Origin: Brachypodium distachyon
Lineage: Eukaryota; Streptophyta; Magnoliopsida; Poales; Poaceae
Reading direction: 5' to 3'
DNA length: 64,000 nt
NCBI RefSeq assembly: GCF_000005505.3
Contig: NC_016134.3
Coordinates: forward strand, 27,789,584 to 27,853,583
Shown here: positions 12,011 through 22,923 of the stretch, piece after piece
Numbering within the stretch: the stretch's first letter is position 1
Layout: each line of letters opens with the position of its first letter
The notes under the pieces: model-generated
What the model was told of the DNA's origin: nothing
Seen by the model: only the letters and a program-made list of their open reading frames with translations
Databases searched by the model: none
Position numbers and translations under genes: made by a program

Positions 12011-12610
12011 CCCTACCCTGAGGCGCGGGGCACGTCTCCGCGTCCCCGGTTCTGCCCCCGACCCGAACCGGCCGGGGCGCCCTCGCCTTGCGGCTATTGG
12101 GCAGCGAGCGCGAGGAGCGCGTCCAGCTCCGCACCCCACGCCTCGTGCGCCGGCGTGCCCTGCTGCGGCTCGCAGCGCACCATGACCCGCGCGGTGATGA
12201 TAGCTTCTGCCGGGGTTTGGGCTGGAGCCAGCCGATTCTCCGACCGGCTGCCCCCCGCCCTGTCCCCCGGCGCACCCGGGTGGGTAGGGTGCGACCCCGA
12301 CGGCGTCGGTCGCGACGCGGTGTGCTCGGGGCGCAGCTGCCGCGGCGCGTCTTCGGCCCGCAAGTAAACTCACTGGCCGGCGTCGGCAGCGTCGTGGCCG
12401 CTCGCGCGACTGGCTCTGGCGCTTGGAGCCGCCGGCCCCTCATCCGGTTGTCTGCCGACGCCCGAGGAGGCGGGGGTGGCAGCTGCGATTGCTGCACCCG
12501 AGAGGGCTCTCCTGGCCCTGCGACGCGTGTTGCGCGTCATGTGACCGCGTGTGCGCCACTGGGGCTCCACGCGGATCAATCCGAGAGTCACCAGCCCGCT
12601 TGGGAGGCAT
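12011..12610 (-). pseudogene. Truncated gag N-terminus of the shared-LTR Tat copy
   Basis: Starts at ATG 12610 (MPPKRAGDSRI) like the copy starting at 30995, and remains recognisably similar to 30420-30995 down to about 12011, where it is cut. Frameshifts are present. GC-rich overlapping ORFs on both strands here are shadows. Confidence 0.6.
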
Positions 12611-12617
12611 GAGGGCT

Positions 12618-12791
12618 GATCCTGTCGGTGAAGAAGACGTTGCCGATGTAGCTGCAGACGAAGACGCCGGCGATCTCCGGCGAGCTATGCACACGCGCCA
12701 GGTTGGTCCTGTCGGTGAAGAAGACGTTGCCGATGTAGCTGCAGACGACGACGCTAGCGATCTCCAGCGAGCTATCCACACGCGCCCCTAC
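12618..12791 (-). repeat. 87-bp leader tandem duplication
   Basis: Two copies, period 87 bp, containing CCTGTCGGTGAAGAAGACG, between gag start and primer site. The same two-copy arrangement is at 31003-31176; the nested element at 24059-24150 has a single diverged copy. Confidence 0.75.
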
Positions 12792-12804
12792 CTGGCGCGC
12801 CAGA

Positions 12805-13678
12805 TGTCGTAGCCCGGGGCGTAGACACTGGGGGTGAGTGGCACCCCCTTTTAGGGTCGGCAGAGGGCGTCGGGGATCGCTCTGGCGAGCACCGGCGAAG
12901 CCAACGTCAAGCGTGAGGATGCACACAATCGTTTTTACCCAGGTTCGGGCCACCTTGAGGTGTAAAACCCTGTGTCCTGCTTCAGCGTTCTTATTAGCCA
13001 GTGAACAAAGGTTTACCGGTTGCCAGGGGAGTTCCCGGGAGTTCTCTCCTTTTCTGCTAAGAGCTACTTGCTATTTCTGGCCAAAGCTAGTAAAAAAAAA
13101 CCGAAGCCCCGACCGTTGGCGAGGGTCCTCCTTTTATGCTCAAGGGGATACCACAGGTGCCTCGGTGCATGAGTGACAACTGGCGAGCAAAGAACTAGGG
13201 CAGCTTGCCCTCGGTGTGCTGGCTTGCATGCATGATGAGTAGCCCTGCAGCTAGGGCGCTACGTGCCTAGAATTCACACCGGGCCAGTCACTGTAGGCTG
13301 ACTGGACGTGGAATCCCCTTTCTGTCGGAGCATTTAATGTTTGCTTGTGCTTCACTCCTCGCCCTGACGAGCCCTGCGCACAGGGAGCCCGTCGAGCGGC
13401 CACGTGGCGTCGTTGTCCTGCCCGCTTGGTCCCGCTCTTGTAACGGGTGCCTGCGCCCGGGAACGCCCTTCCCGACAAGTGACCTCCCCGGGAAGCGCCC
13501 AGGTGGGAATTCTCTCACTGCCCTCCAGGGCAACCCCCGCAGCCTGGCTAGCCCTACCGGGCTGGTGACTTGTCGGGCAGCTTGTGCGGTGCTGCCCGGG
13601 GTGCGATCCTTCCGGGGAGCAAGCGAGGTGGCCCACGCGTCATGCGGTGGCGGTACCCCGGGTGCCACTGGTGCGACA
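12805..13678 (-). repeat. Tat LTR, type A, shared LTR (874 bp)
   Basis: Has a primer-site/gag-leader sequence on its left (TGGCGCGCCAGGTAGG on the minus strand, within 12787-12802) and a polypurine tract (minus strand CCGGGGGCTAC) on its right. It is therefore the 3' LTR of one unit and the 5' LTR of another. Ends TGTCG/CGACA are inverted. Confidence 0.85.
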
Positions 13679-14085
13679 GTAGCCCCCGGGCGTGGGCCGG
13701 CAACACCTATTCCGGGGTGAAATCTTCCCTGGTCGGTTGCCGGGCTACGCCCTTAACCGACGCATGGGTCCCGAGCTGTTTCGGGTCCCTCTCTATGCGC
13801 TGCTCCAAGGACTCTGCCGTTACGGGCAGAGTAGTGGGCGCGAGATTTCCGCCCTAGCCTCCCCCTTAAACACGGGTGGTTAAGGCCACGTCCTGCACTA
13901 CCCTCTTGAAGTGTAGTTATCCCCAGCGCACCCGTAGGGTGCGGATGTGACGGTTGCTTAGCACCAGGGCGTTATAAGACCCCACCGCTGCCCTGAGGAG
14001 CAAACACTTAGCCCCCCAGCCTTTCCTCCTCACTCCCAAGCTTCCTTGCGTACCTGAATCCTGCTAGCTTCCGCCCACGTTCCCC

Positions 14086-15386
14086 ATGGTGCACACCGCT
14101 CCCAGGAAAGGGAAAGGCTCCAAGAGTTCCACAGCCGGCAAGAGCGAGAAGGCTCCCAAGAAGCCCATCTCGGAGAAGGACCAAAAGAAACGAGCGATGA
14201 GGGCCACGCACGCCTTCTTCCGACCCGGCTACAATGGCGAGGGGCTGGACAAGGTCCGGCATGCCGTCGCCTCTCTGTTCAACGAGTACGGGGAGCTCTT
14301 ATCTTCCCCACCGGCGTCGAGCACCAGGAGAACGACTTCCGGGTGTTCGCGCGCTTCATCCTCGCCGGGTTGGTGCCTCCATACTCCTTGTTCCTCCACG
14401 CGCTCATGGAGGCGTACCAGCTTCGGGTGGCGCCGCTCCACCCCACCTCCCTCTTCCTCCTCGCTGTCTTCCAGTTCCTCCGCGAGGGGTTCGTCGGTGG
14501 CATTATTCCGGCACTACTTCTACCCGTGCGTCTAGCAGCCGGAGGCGATGTCATCGGGGGTGGTGTTCCGTGCCCGCGACCGGATGAAGTTAGAATTCAT
14601 CGTTCGGTCGGAGAAGAAGATCGAGAAGGAATGGCGCGCGGACTGGTGCTGGGTTCACGTGGAGGAACCCGAGGAGTTCATCTAAGCGCCCACCGAGCTG
14701 CCGGTGACCAACGGCAGCCGGCGGGACCGTTATAGCCGTGACGCCGAGCTCCTCCCCATCGTTGAGAGGATCAAGGCCCTGCGGCTAGCGGGCCTCACCG
14801 ACCTCGACGTGGCGCGCACCTACATCAGCCGACGCATCGCGCCGCTGCAGCTGCGCTGCCGCCCCGCGTGGATGTACATGGGGCCCGGGGACACCACCCG
14901 CCTCCAGAACGGGGGCGTGGCCCCGGATGCGATCCGGGCGTGGGTGAAGGGGATCACAGGCGAAGGTGCCCTCTTCACGGAGCTGCCGTCGGGGGCTCCC
15001 TCCCGCCACGCCGGCGTCCAGGGGCTGCACCACATCATCAGCAGCTACCCGCCCTGCAATGAATGGGGGTTGATGTCGGAATTCCCCGCTCGGACCCCGC
15101 GACCCCTTCCACCCGCAACCCGTGGGAAGCGGGTGGTCGAGGAGAGTGAGGAAGAGTCGGAGCTCAGCTGGCCCGACCTCGAGTCTTCCGGCGACGAGGC
15201 GGGTCAAGTTGCCGGGACCCGAGTGGCTCTCCCCGCGGAGGAGGAGCAGGAGGACGAGGATGATGCACCCCGATCCTGCGCAGATCAGGAGCGCCCGCAG
15301 CAGCGGCCACCTCCGCAGTGACCGCGAGCGCCGCGGCGGCTTCCACGGCGACCGGGGGTGCGGCAACCCCACGGGCGCCCACGGCC
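14086..15386 (+). pseudogene. Antisense Tat ORF (PF04195-type 'putative gypsy type transposon' protein), 5' part
   Basis: Begins MVHTAPRKGKGSKSST and leads into the conserved block FARFILAGLVPPYSLFLHAL, ISRRIAPLQLR and YPPCNEWG. I recognise this as the domain that rice RIRE2-type elements encode opposite to gag-pol. There is a 1-nt frameshift near 14300 and a nonsense codon (TAA) at 14682, so it is broken. It stops at 15386, where the nested Tat element is inserted, and continues in frame at 25009. The domain's function is unknown. Confidence 0.75.
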
Positions 15387-16282
15387 TGTCATAGCACGAG
15401 GCTTTGACACCGGCGATGCGTGGGCACCCCCTTTTAGGTTCGGCAGTGGGCTACAGCGATCGCTCCGGCGATCGCCGGCGGGACCAATGTGAAGCGTACC
15501 GGCACGACGAACGCGAGAACACTTTTTACACAGGTTCGGGCCACCCTGAGGTCTAATACCCTACCTCCTGCCTCTGAGTTTGTTATTAGTCAAGGAACTG
15601 GGGATTACAGGTTGCCAGGGGGAGTCCCCGGGGTGTTCTCTCTTTTCGGCTAAGTACTGCTTGCTACTTTGGGCTATTGCTAATGGTGGACTGTGTGCTG
15701 ATCCAACCCAATGACCGTTGGTGGGGGTCCTCCTTTTATACTGAAGGGGATGCCACAGGTGCCATGGTGCATGGGTGACAAATGGCGAGCAGGGAGCTAG
15801 GGCAGCTCCCCCTCGATCGGTGTGCTGGCTTGCATGCAAACTAGGTAGCCCTGCAGCTAGGGGCTTAGGCGCGTGAGATTTATCCCAGGCGGGTCACTGT
15901 TGGCTGAAAGGATAGGGAATCCCCTTTTGGTCGGAGCATTAAATGCTGGCGTGTGTCACTCCTTGTCCTGACGTAACCTGCGAGAGGCGCGCCCGCTGTG
16001 GCACCACGTGGCACCGCTGTCGCTCCCACTCGTTCCTGCCTTCACAACGGCTATTTGCGCCCGGGAACACTCTCCTGGCAAGTGAACTCCTCGGGAAGTG
16101 GCTAGGCGGGACTCCTCCTACTGCCCCGCAAGGCAAACCCCCACAACCTGTCGAGCCCTGCCGGGCTGGCGACTTGCTGGGCATCTCACGCGGAGCTGCC
16201 CGGGATGCGATCCTTCCGGGGACCAAGCGAGGTGGCCCACGCGTCGCGCACCAATGGCGCCCCGGGTGCCACTGGTGCGACA
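15387..16282 (-). repeat. 3' LTR of nested Tat element (896 bp)
   Basis: TG..CA bounded; the polypurine tract (minus strand CTCGGGGGCTAC) abuts at 16283, fixing orientation. Mirrors 24167-25008. Confidence 0.88.
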
Positions 16283-16422
16283 GTAGCCCCCGAGCGTGGG
16301 CCGGCAACGCCTGTTCCCGGGTAGGATCTTCCCAGGTCGGTTGCCGGGCTACGCCCTAAACCGACGCGTGGGCCTCGAGCTGCTTCAAGGCCCTGCTTAC
16401 GCGCTGCTTCAAGGGCTCTGCC

Positions 16423-16556
16423 GTTACGTGCAGAGTAATGGGCGAGATTTCCGCCCTAACCTCCCCATTAAACGCGGGCGGTTAAGGCCATGTCCTCCAT
16501 TATCCCCTCTTGGGGCGCAATATCCCAGCACGCCCGTGGGGTGCTGATACGACCGT
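16423..16556. repeat. 134-bp segment, source copy of a perfect internal duplication
   Basis: Identical base for base to 18466-18599, within the antisense ORF of the same element. This copy lies in the expected place between polypurine tract and ORF start; comparable sequence exists in the other Tat element near 13808. Confidence 0.9.
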
Positions 16557-18213
16557 TGCTCGGCACCAGGCCGCTATAAGACCCCGTCGCTGCGCTAGGG
16601 AGCAAACACTTAGCCCCCCTGCTTTTCCCCTTCATCTCCATCCTTCCTCGCATCCCCGCCTCCGGCCAGCTTTCGCCCACACTTCCCATGGCGCCTCCTG
16701 CTCCCGCGAAAGGAAAAGGCTCCAAGAGGCCTGCAGCCGGCAAGAGCGAGGCGGCTTTCCAGAAGCCCGCCTCGGACAAGGATCAGAAGAGGAAGGAGCT
16801 GAGGGCCTCGTGCGCCTTCTTCCGGCCTGGCTACAATGGTTAGGCGCTGGACAAGATCCGGCACGCCGTCGCCTCGCGCTTCAACGAGTACTGGGAAACC
16901 CTCATCTTCCCGCCGGCACCGACCACCAGGAAAACGACTTCCGAGTGTTTGCACGCTTCATCCTTGCCGGGCTGGTACCCCCGTACTCCCTGTTCCTCCA
17001 TGCGCTCATGGAGGCGTACCAGCTTCGGGTGGCGCCGCTCCACCCCACCTCCCTCTTCCTTCTCGCCGTCTTCCAGTTTTTCTGTGAGGCGTTCGTCAGA
17101 GTAAGGCCGTCCGTGGCGTTATTCCGGCACTACTTCTACCCCCGCATCGAGCAAGCGGGGGCGATGTCATCGGGGGTGGTGTTCTGCGCCCGCGACCGGA
17201 TGAAATTAGAGTTCATCGTCCGGTCGGAGAAGAAGATAGAGAAGGAGTGGCAGGCGGACTGGTGCTGGGTCTGCGCGGAGGAACCCGAAGAGTTCATCTT
17301 CACGCCCACTGAGCTGCCGGTGCCCAACGACACCTGGCAGAACCGCTACCACTGCGACGCCGAGCTCCTCCCCATCGTCACGAAAATCAAGGCCCTGCGG
17401 CTAGCTGGGCTCACTGATCTCGACGTGGCACGCGCCTACATCAGCCGGCGCATCGCGCCGCTGCAGCTTCGCTCCCGCCCTGCGTGGATGTACACGGGGT
17501 CTAGGGACAGGACACGCCTCCACCAAGGGAGCGTGGATCCGGGGGCCATCCAGGCGTGGGTGAAGGGGATCACCGGCGAGGACACCCCTGTGGCGGAGCT
17601 GCCGCCGGGGGTTTTCTCCCTCCACGCCGGCGTACCGGAGCTGCACGACATCATCGCCGCCTACCCGCCCTGCAACGAGTGGGGCTGATGGTTGACTCCC
17701 CCGCTTGGACCCCTCGCCCTCCACCGCCTGCACCCCGTGGGAAGCGGGTGCTCGAGGATAGCGGGGAAGAGTTGGAGGTCAGCTGGCCCGACGTCGCATC
17801 TTCCGACGACGAGGCGGGCCGGGTCGCCGGGACCCGGGCGGCCATCCCCGTGCCGGACGAGGATGACGAAGACGACGACGCGCCCCTGATCTTACGAAGG
17901 TCAAGGGCACCCGCGGCGGCGGCCACCTCTGCAGTGGCCGCGGGCGCCGCGGCGGCCTTGGCGGCGCCCAGGGCTGCGGCAACCCCCTGGGCGCCCACGG
18001 CCCCGCCCAAGCGGGGGCTCTTCCGGGGGTTTGAATTCAAGCTCAATCCCCCGAAGGACGGCAGCCCGTCGGGAGCCGGCAAGTGGGGGAGAGCTGACTT
18101 GCCGCCCGCCGTGCCGAGCAAGAGGACGCGCACCCGGGCCAGTGCGGGGGCCGGTGGCGCCGCTGAAGCGCCCCCCACCGACCCAATTCCCGTAGAGGAA
18201 GAGCCGGCAGCAG

Positions 18214-18294
18214 GTACCGATCCCGTCCTTGATCTCACGGCGTGCATTAACCCCATCCGCTTACCTGCAACTGCACCATCTTCTAAAGCCGCAG
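18214..18294 (+). other. Putative intron in the antisense Tat ORF (81 bp)
   Basis: Donor after GCAGCAG (GTACCG), acceptor AAAGCCGCAG. Splicing in phase 1 joins EEEPAA to DKVQPATGG, homologous to EEEPAT joined to GEIQLAAGG across the 81-bp intron at 25246-25326. Intron bodies have diverged far more than the exons. Confidence 0.6.
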
Positions 18295-18465
18295 ACAAAG
18301 TCCAGCCCGCGACAGGCGGCCCAGCGACAGGGGCCGGAGATCGCCACGTGCGCCAGGGACATCGCCGGGACGATCCTCCCCCGGGTACACCTCCACCACC
18401 CGGACTTCCCCTTCAAGACGCTGCTGGACGCCTGGTCTGACAGCGCGGACGGCCTACCCACTGCT

Positions 18466-18599
18466 GTTACGTGCAGAGTAATGGGCGAGATTTCCGCCCT
18501 AACCTCCCCATTAAACGCGGGCGGTTAAGGCCATGTCCTCCATTATCCCCTCTTGGGGCGCAATATCCCAGCACGCCCGTGGGGTGCTGATACGACCGT
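18466..18599. repeat. 134-bp ectopic copy inserted in the antisense ORF
   Basis: Perfect copy of 16423-16556. It replaces a few bases relative to the sister ORF (26920-26940), carries stop codons, and has no target duplication, which argues for templated repair rather than transposition. Confidence 0.85.
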
Positions 18600-18693
18600 G
18601 AGCAGGTTCGTCGACGAGGTGGTAGACCGGATGCACAGGAAGCCGGAGCCGGAGCCAGAGGCGGAGCCCCCAGCTGAAGACCCCGGCAACTAG

Positions 18694-19200
18694 TTTTACC
18701 TTTACGTTTTTGTCTTTAATTCCTGCCAGTGTGGCGCTTGGCGCCGTTCAAGCATTTAAAGTTTCATTAGTTCATGTAATCGCTCGCTGTTTCTTAAGAA
18801 TTTGTTCTTTGGTTCTACTTAGTGCTCATTTTTCGTTCCTGGGGTTGGCTCGCGGGGTGGATCTCCCAGCCTTCGTGTATTATGCCTTGTGTTGCCGGGG
18901 ACCCGCGCGCCACACCCTTAGCTAGACAAGGGACTCGGGACGGACCCGCAGTGCCGACTTGGGGCCAAGCGGCAGCGCCGAGCCACTCCGCTTGCGAGAC
19001 AGCCACCCCCAAGCGTGTGCTCCCGGGGCGGACCCGCCAGCCGCACGAGGAGCGTACTCTCCCCGCAAGCGTCCTTCTAACACCCCAGCCACACGCAAGG
19101 TCCGGGCCGCACCAGCGAACCAGCGTTCAGTGTCAGAAAGTTTGGCGTCCAAGATTATGTACTTAACTTTTCGTTTGTTCCGTGCTTGGAATGCTTGCCG
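18694..19200 (-). other. Tat element region between pol and the antisense ORF
   Basis: Non-coding as far as I can see. It lies downstream of both converging genes and would contain their 3' ends. Short ORFs on both strands look random. Confidence 0.4.
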
Positions 19201-19640
19201 GAGGGATGCGGCAGGGACGCTATGGCAGTGCACCCATCGGCGCTAGGCACTGATGGCATGTACACCATAGCGTCGCCGCGGTAGCCCTCGCCTTTGAATC
19301 CGCCTGCTTGAGGGATGCAACAGGAACGCTGTGGCGGGGCCGCCGCCGGCGCCAAGCACCGGTGGCGGCGCCACCACAGCGTCTCCGCGGCAACCTTCGC
19401 CTCGGAGACACTCTTCGGATGGGCACGGCAGGAACGCTGTGGCGGGGCTGCCGCCGGCGCCGAGCACCGGTGGCGGCGCCACCACAGCGTCTCCGCGACA
19501 ACCCTCGCCTCGGAGTAGCCTGGTGGAGGGGTGCGACAAGGACGCGATGGTAGTGCACCCGTCGGCGTCGAGCACGGATGGCATGCACCACCATCGCGTC
19601 TTTGTGGCCTCCCTCGCCTTTGCGGCCGACTTCTGGCTTC
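19201..19640. repeat. Array of four ~108-bp repeats, each with a hairpin with compensatory stem changes
   Basis: Anchors (CAGG/CAAGG before GACGC or AACGC) fall at 19212, 19321, 19429 and 19537, so periods are 109, 108 and 108 bp. Each unit contains an inverted repeat with a loop of about 39 nt. Stems: 19216-19225/19265-19274 (gacgctatgg/ccatagcgtc); 19326-19334/19374-19382 and 19434-19442/19482-19490 (acgctgtgg/ccacagcgt); 19541-19551/19590-19600 (gacgcgatggt/accatcgcgtc). The arms differ between units but pair perfectly within each. Inner arms also pair partly. The region sits between integrase and the antisense ORF. Role unknown. Confidence 0.85.
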
Positions 19641-19876
19641 GCCCTGAGCTGCTCCATGGGCATCGCTCCCTTTTATAGGCGCGGTGAAGAATCTTGTCGC
19701 CATGCGCGCCTAGTCACCACGACACACGTGGCGCTATGCCCCTTGCAGCACGGTGCGGGCCCTACCACCGTGCATGCCAGGTCGTCGTGGCACACGTGGC
19801 GGCTCCCTCCGGCTGCAGGGTCCTCGGAGTGCACTGAGAGCCTCGAAATGCGGTTGCCACGCACAACCGGGCACTG

Positions 19877-20936
19877 CTAACTAACGCCCCCCGTGAGTGA
19901 CCGACGGGCATCACAGTGTGCACAACTCCGTCCTTGCAATGCATGAAAGATTCTGCTCGTGTTGGCTTTGGTTGCCGTACGCGTGTACCCGAGGGGATCC
20001 ATGCTTGAGCTCGAGGGGTAGCACCGCTTCTGCCCTGTAGACAAGGGCGAAAGGAGTTTCGCCCGTCGCCCGGCTAGGTGTGGTCCTGATCGACCACAGC
20101 ACGGGCTGGAGTTCTTCGACCCAGTGCTTCCCGTGGCCTTTGAGCTTGTCAAAGGTTCTCGTCTTGAGGCCCCGCAGCACTTTTGCGTTGGCTCGTTCCG
20201 CCTGCCCGTTGCTCGTCGGGTGAGCAACAGAAGCGAAGTGGATCTTGGTGCCCATGTCCTTGCAGTAGGGTTGGAACACGGCGCTCGTGAATTGTGTGCC
20301 ATTGTCAGTGATGATGCCGTTGGGCACGCCGAACCGGCACACAATGCCCTTGAAGAATTTGATGGCTGCCTATGCAGTCACCTTCCGCACTGGCTCCACT
20401 TCCACCCACTTGGAGAACTTGTCGATGGCCACGAGCAAGTACTCGTCGCTGCCGACCGCTCTCGGCAACTTGCCAACAATGTCCAGCCCCCAGACCGCGA
20501 ATGGCCAGGAGGATGGAATGACCTGCAGGGCCTGTGCCGGCTGGTTACTCTTCTTCGCATGGAATTGACATGCTTCGCACGTCCTGACCAGTTGCTCGGC
20601 GTTAGCCAACGCCGTAGGCCAGTAGAAGCCATGCCGGAATGCCTTGCCGTCAAGAGCCCAGGAGGCCACATGGTGCAAGCAGGTACCTCGGTGTATCTCC
20701 TCTAGCAGCGCGTGCCCCTCGTCTTGGGGCACGCAGAGGAGCCTCACCCCGTTAGCATGCCTCCAGTAGAGGTTCTCGTCCACCAGGGCGTACATCTTGG
20801 CTTGCCGGGCTAGGCGCTCCGCGGTGACGTCATCTCCTGGGAGGGCTTCTCCCTTCAGGTAGCGGGCAATATCGACCGCCCAAGGCGGTGTTTCTCTGCT
20901 TATGCGTGCCGCTACATCGGCGGCATGGACCTCCAC
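19877..20936 (-). pseudogene. Integrase of the nested Tat element
   Basis: Minus strand from 20936: an HHCC zinc-binding N-terminus (HRGTCLHH ... CEACQ), then the core with the three catalytic acidic positions visible: Asp in WGLDIVGKLP, Asp in TDNGTQF, Glu in NGQAERAN. A nonsense TAG lies between VRKVTA and AAIKFFKG (near 20370). The C-terminus is lost or scrambled after 19911. The linker from RNase H (WAVDIARYLKGE) is present. Integrase joins element cDNA to chromosomes; this copy is inactive. Confidence 0.82.
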
Positions 20937-21691
20937 TGTTGCGGGGTTTGCTTCGTTTGCCCGGCAGCCGGCTTGGGGGCAACTGAAGGCACAATCTGCC
21001 TGTGCCGGAACACCCCCGCCGAAACCTTCCGGCGCTCCGCTGCCAACTTGGACAGCTCGTCAGCCGCGAAGTTATCCTTGCGCTTGACGTGCTCGAACCG
21101 CAAACCCTTGAACTTGCGTTCCAGCTTGCAAACTTCGTCCACGTACGCTGCCATTTGCGGGCAGTCGTAGTCCTTATTAACCTGGTTGATCACGAGTTGG
21201 GAGTCCCCGCGAACAACCAGGCGCTTGATGTCCAGGGCGATCGCCGCCCGCAACCCTTCATATTCGGCTGTGTTGTTGGAGTTGGGGAAGTCGAGCTGGA
21301 TGGCGAACTTCAGCTGATCGCCCGTGGGCGACTCGATGACAATCCCGGCGCCGGCCCCTTGCAGGCTGAACGTTCCGTCGAAGTACAGAACCCATTGGCC
21401 TTCGTCCAGCTTGCTGGGCAGGCTGGTCTCCGGCTCCTCTTCTTCCACGCTGGTCGAAGTCCACTCCGCAACGAAATCCGCCAGAGCCACGCTCTTGATG
21501 CTTTTGGCATTGGTGAAGTGCAGATCGAACTCTGACAGCTCCATCCTCCACTCGGCCACCCTTCCGGTGGCTTCACGATTGGTGAGGGCTCGCTCGAGGA
21601 CAAACCCCAACACAACCGTGACGCGGTGCGCCTGGAAATAGTGGCGCAGCTTGCGCGACGCAAGCAGAATCCCCAGCAAGAGCTTCTGCAC
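20912..21691 (-). pseudogene. RNase H domains of the nested Tat element
   Basis: Open for 259 codons. The N-terminal part (HYFQAHRVTVV, GRVAEWRMELSEFDL) is the end of the RT-linked RNase H. A second RNase H follows with LYFDGTFS, NTAEYEGL, VVRGDSQLVINQV and AADELSKL, giving the Asp-Glu-Asp-Asp set. A second RNase H of this archaeal-like type is a hallmark of the Tat lineage, which supports the classification. Confidence 0.8.
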
Positions 21692-21697
21692 TTGCGG

Positions 21698-22830
21698 CTA
21701 TCGCGTACGGGCATCACGCAGCACCGTGCTGATGAAGTACACTGGGCGCTGGACGAGCCGCTTGCGGGGCGTCAGCGTCGCGGGCTCGGCGATGACCCCT
21801 GGGTCCGAGGCGGTTGCCGAGGGCCGCTCCGCCCCCGGGTGGTCTTTCCCCCTTTCAGCAACACGTACCGAGCTGACCACCTGGTCGGTCGCCGCGAGGG
21901 AGAGTAGCAATGGCTCGCCCCGCTTGGGCGCGACGAGGACGGGTAGCGACTTCAGGTACTGCTTGAGATCCTGGAGCGCCACCTCAGCCTCGGAGGTCCA
22001 CTCGATTGGGCCCCTCTTCTTCATCACCTTGAAGAAGGGCAGGGCGCGTTCGCCCAGCCTCGAGATGAAGCGCCCCAGCGCGGCAACGTAGTCGTTGAGG
22101 CGTTGTACGTCCTTCACCTTGCGGGGAGCCTCCATTTTCTCGATGGCCTCATCTTCTTTGGATTGGCTTGAATCCCCCTGTGTGAAACCAAGAAACCCAG
22201 AAGCTGGCTCGAGTCCACACCAAAGGTGCACTTCTTAGGGTTCAGCTTGAGCTTGATCCTGCGGAGGTTATTGAACGTTTCCCGCAGGTCATCAATCAGC
22301 GAGTCCCCATGCTTTGACTTGATGACGATATCGTCCATGTAGGCCTCTACGTTTCGGCCTAGCTGGGGTCCCAAACACTCGCGCAACGCACGCTGGAATG
22401 TTGAGCCCGCGTTCTTTAACCCGAAAGGCATGCACGTGTAACAGTAGCAGCCAACCGGGGTGATGAACGTTGTTTTCTCCTCGTCTTCGACTGCCATCTT
22501 AATTTGATGGTAGCCGGAAAATGTATCCAAAAAGCTCAGCAAATCGCAACCGGCAGTGGAATCTACTATTTGGTCAATGCGAGGTACAGGGAAAGGATCT
22601 TTCGGACATGCACGGTTAAGATCAATAAAATCTACACACATGCGAAGTTTATTTTCCCCCTTGGGTACTACAACAGGATTAGCTAACCAAGTGGGGTACC
22701 GTACTTTCCAGATAGCCCCTGCAGCTTTGAGCTTGTCCACTTCTTGCTTGTTGAAATCTTTGCGCTCCTGCGCTTGCAGGCGGATCTTCTGCTTGATGGG
22801 GCGGGCGTCTAGGCGCACCGCGAGTCAATG
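21698..22830 (-). pseudogene. Reverse transcriptase of the nested Tat element
   Basis: Minus-strand pieces: KQEVDKLKAAGAI, YPTWLANPVVVPKG, MCVDFIDLNRACPKD, FLDTFSGYHQIKMA, FITPVGCYCYTCMPFGLKNA and the catalytic AYMDDIVIKS. A frameshift near 22231 follows the motif GFLVSHRGIQANP. The thumb (AALGRFISRLGERALPFF) lies in the next frame, down to FISTVLRDARTR. All RT motifs are present, so only a few lesions disable it. Confidence 0.85.
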
Positions 22831-22923
22831 CTCAATCACCTCCCTAGGGACTCCAGGGAGATCCTACGGTTCCCAGGCGAACATGTCGGCGTTCTCCCGG
22901 AGGAAAGCGACGAGGGTGCTTTC

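Larger units (their letters stand above)
16689..18693 (+). pseudogene. Antisense ORF of the nested Tat element (PF04195-type), with intron and internal deletion
   Basis: Starts at ATG 16689 (MAPPAPAKGKGSKRP). There is a nonsense TAG at 16842 and a 1-nt frameshift near 16912. It then runs through FARFILAGLVPPYSLFLHAL, RDRMKLEFIVRSEKKIEKEW, ISRRIAPLQLR and YPPCNEWG, followed by an acidic, Pro/Ala-rich region. A GT-AG intron at 18214-18294 (81 bp) sits where the sister copy has its 81-bp intron. About 1.4 kb coding for the coiled coil is missing relative to 25327-26800. A 134-bp fragment (18466-18599) is inserted before the conserved acidic C-terminus, ending at TAG 18691-18693. Function unknown; now broken. 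Confidence 0.72.

Noticed and set aside
12088..13857. Many overlapping ORFs on both strands (up to 174 codons)
   Set aside because: They fall in GC-rich LTR and leader sequence where stop codons are rare. They follow no conserved frame between the two LTR copies.
16510..16688. Start of a long + strand ORF at 16510
   Set aside because: Lies in the polypurine-side untranslated region and in the wrong frame for the N-terminus. Homology with the sister ORF (start 14086) places the start at 16689, with a later frameshift.
19201..19640. Could the array be a CRISPR?
   Set aside because: Plant nuclear DNA; the units are contiguous 108-bp tandem repeats without unique spacers.
19155..19703. Minus-strand ORF of 182 codons across the hairpin array
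   Set aside because: The peptide repeats are produced by the ~108-bp DNA repeats and several frames are open at once. No independent coding signal.
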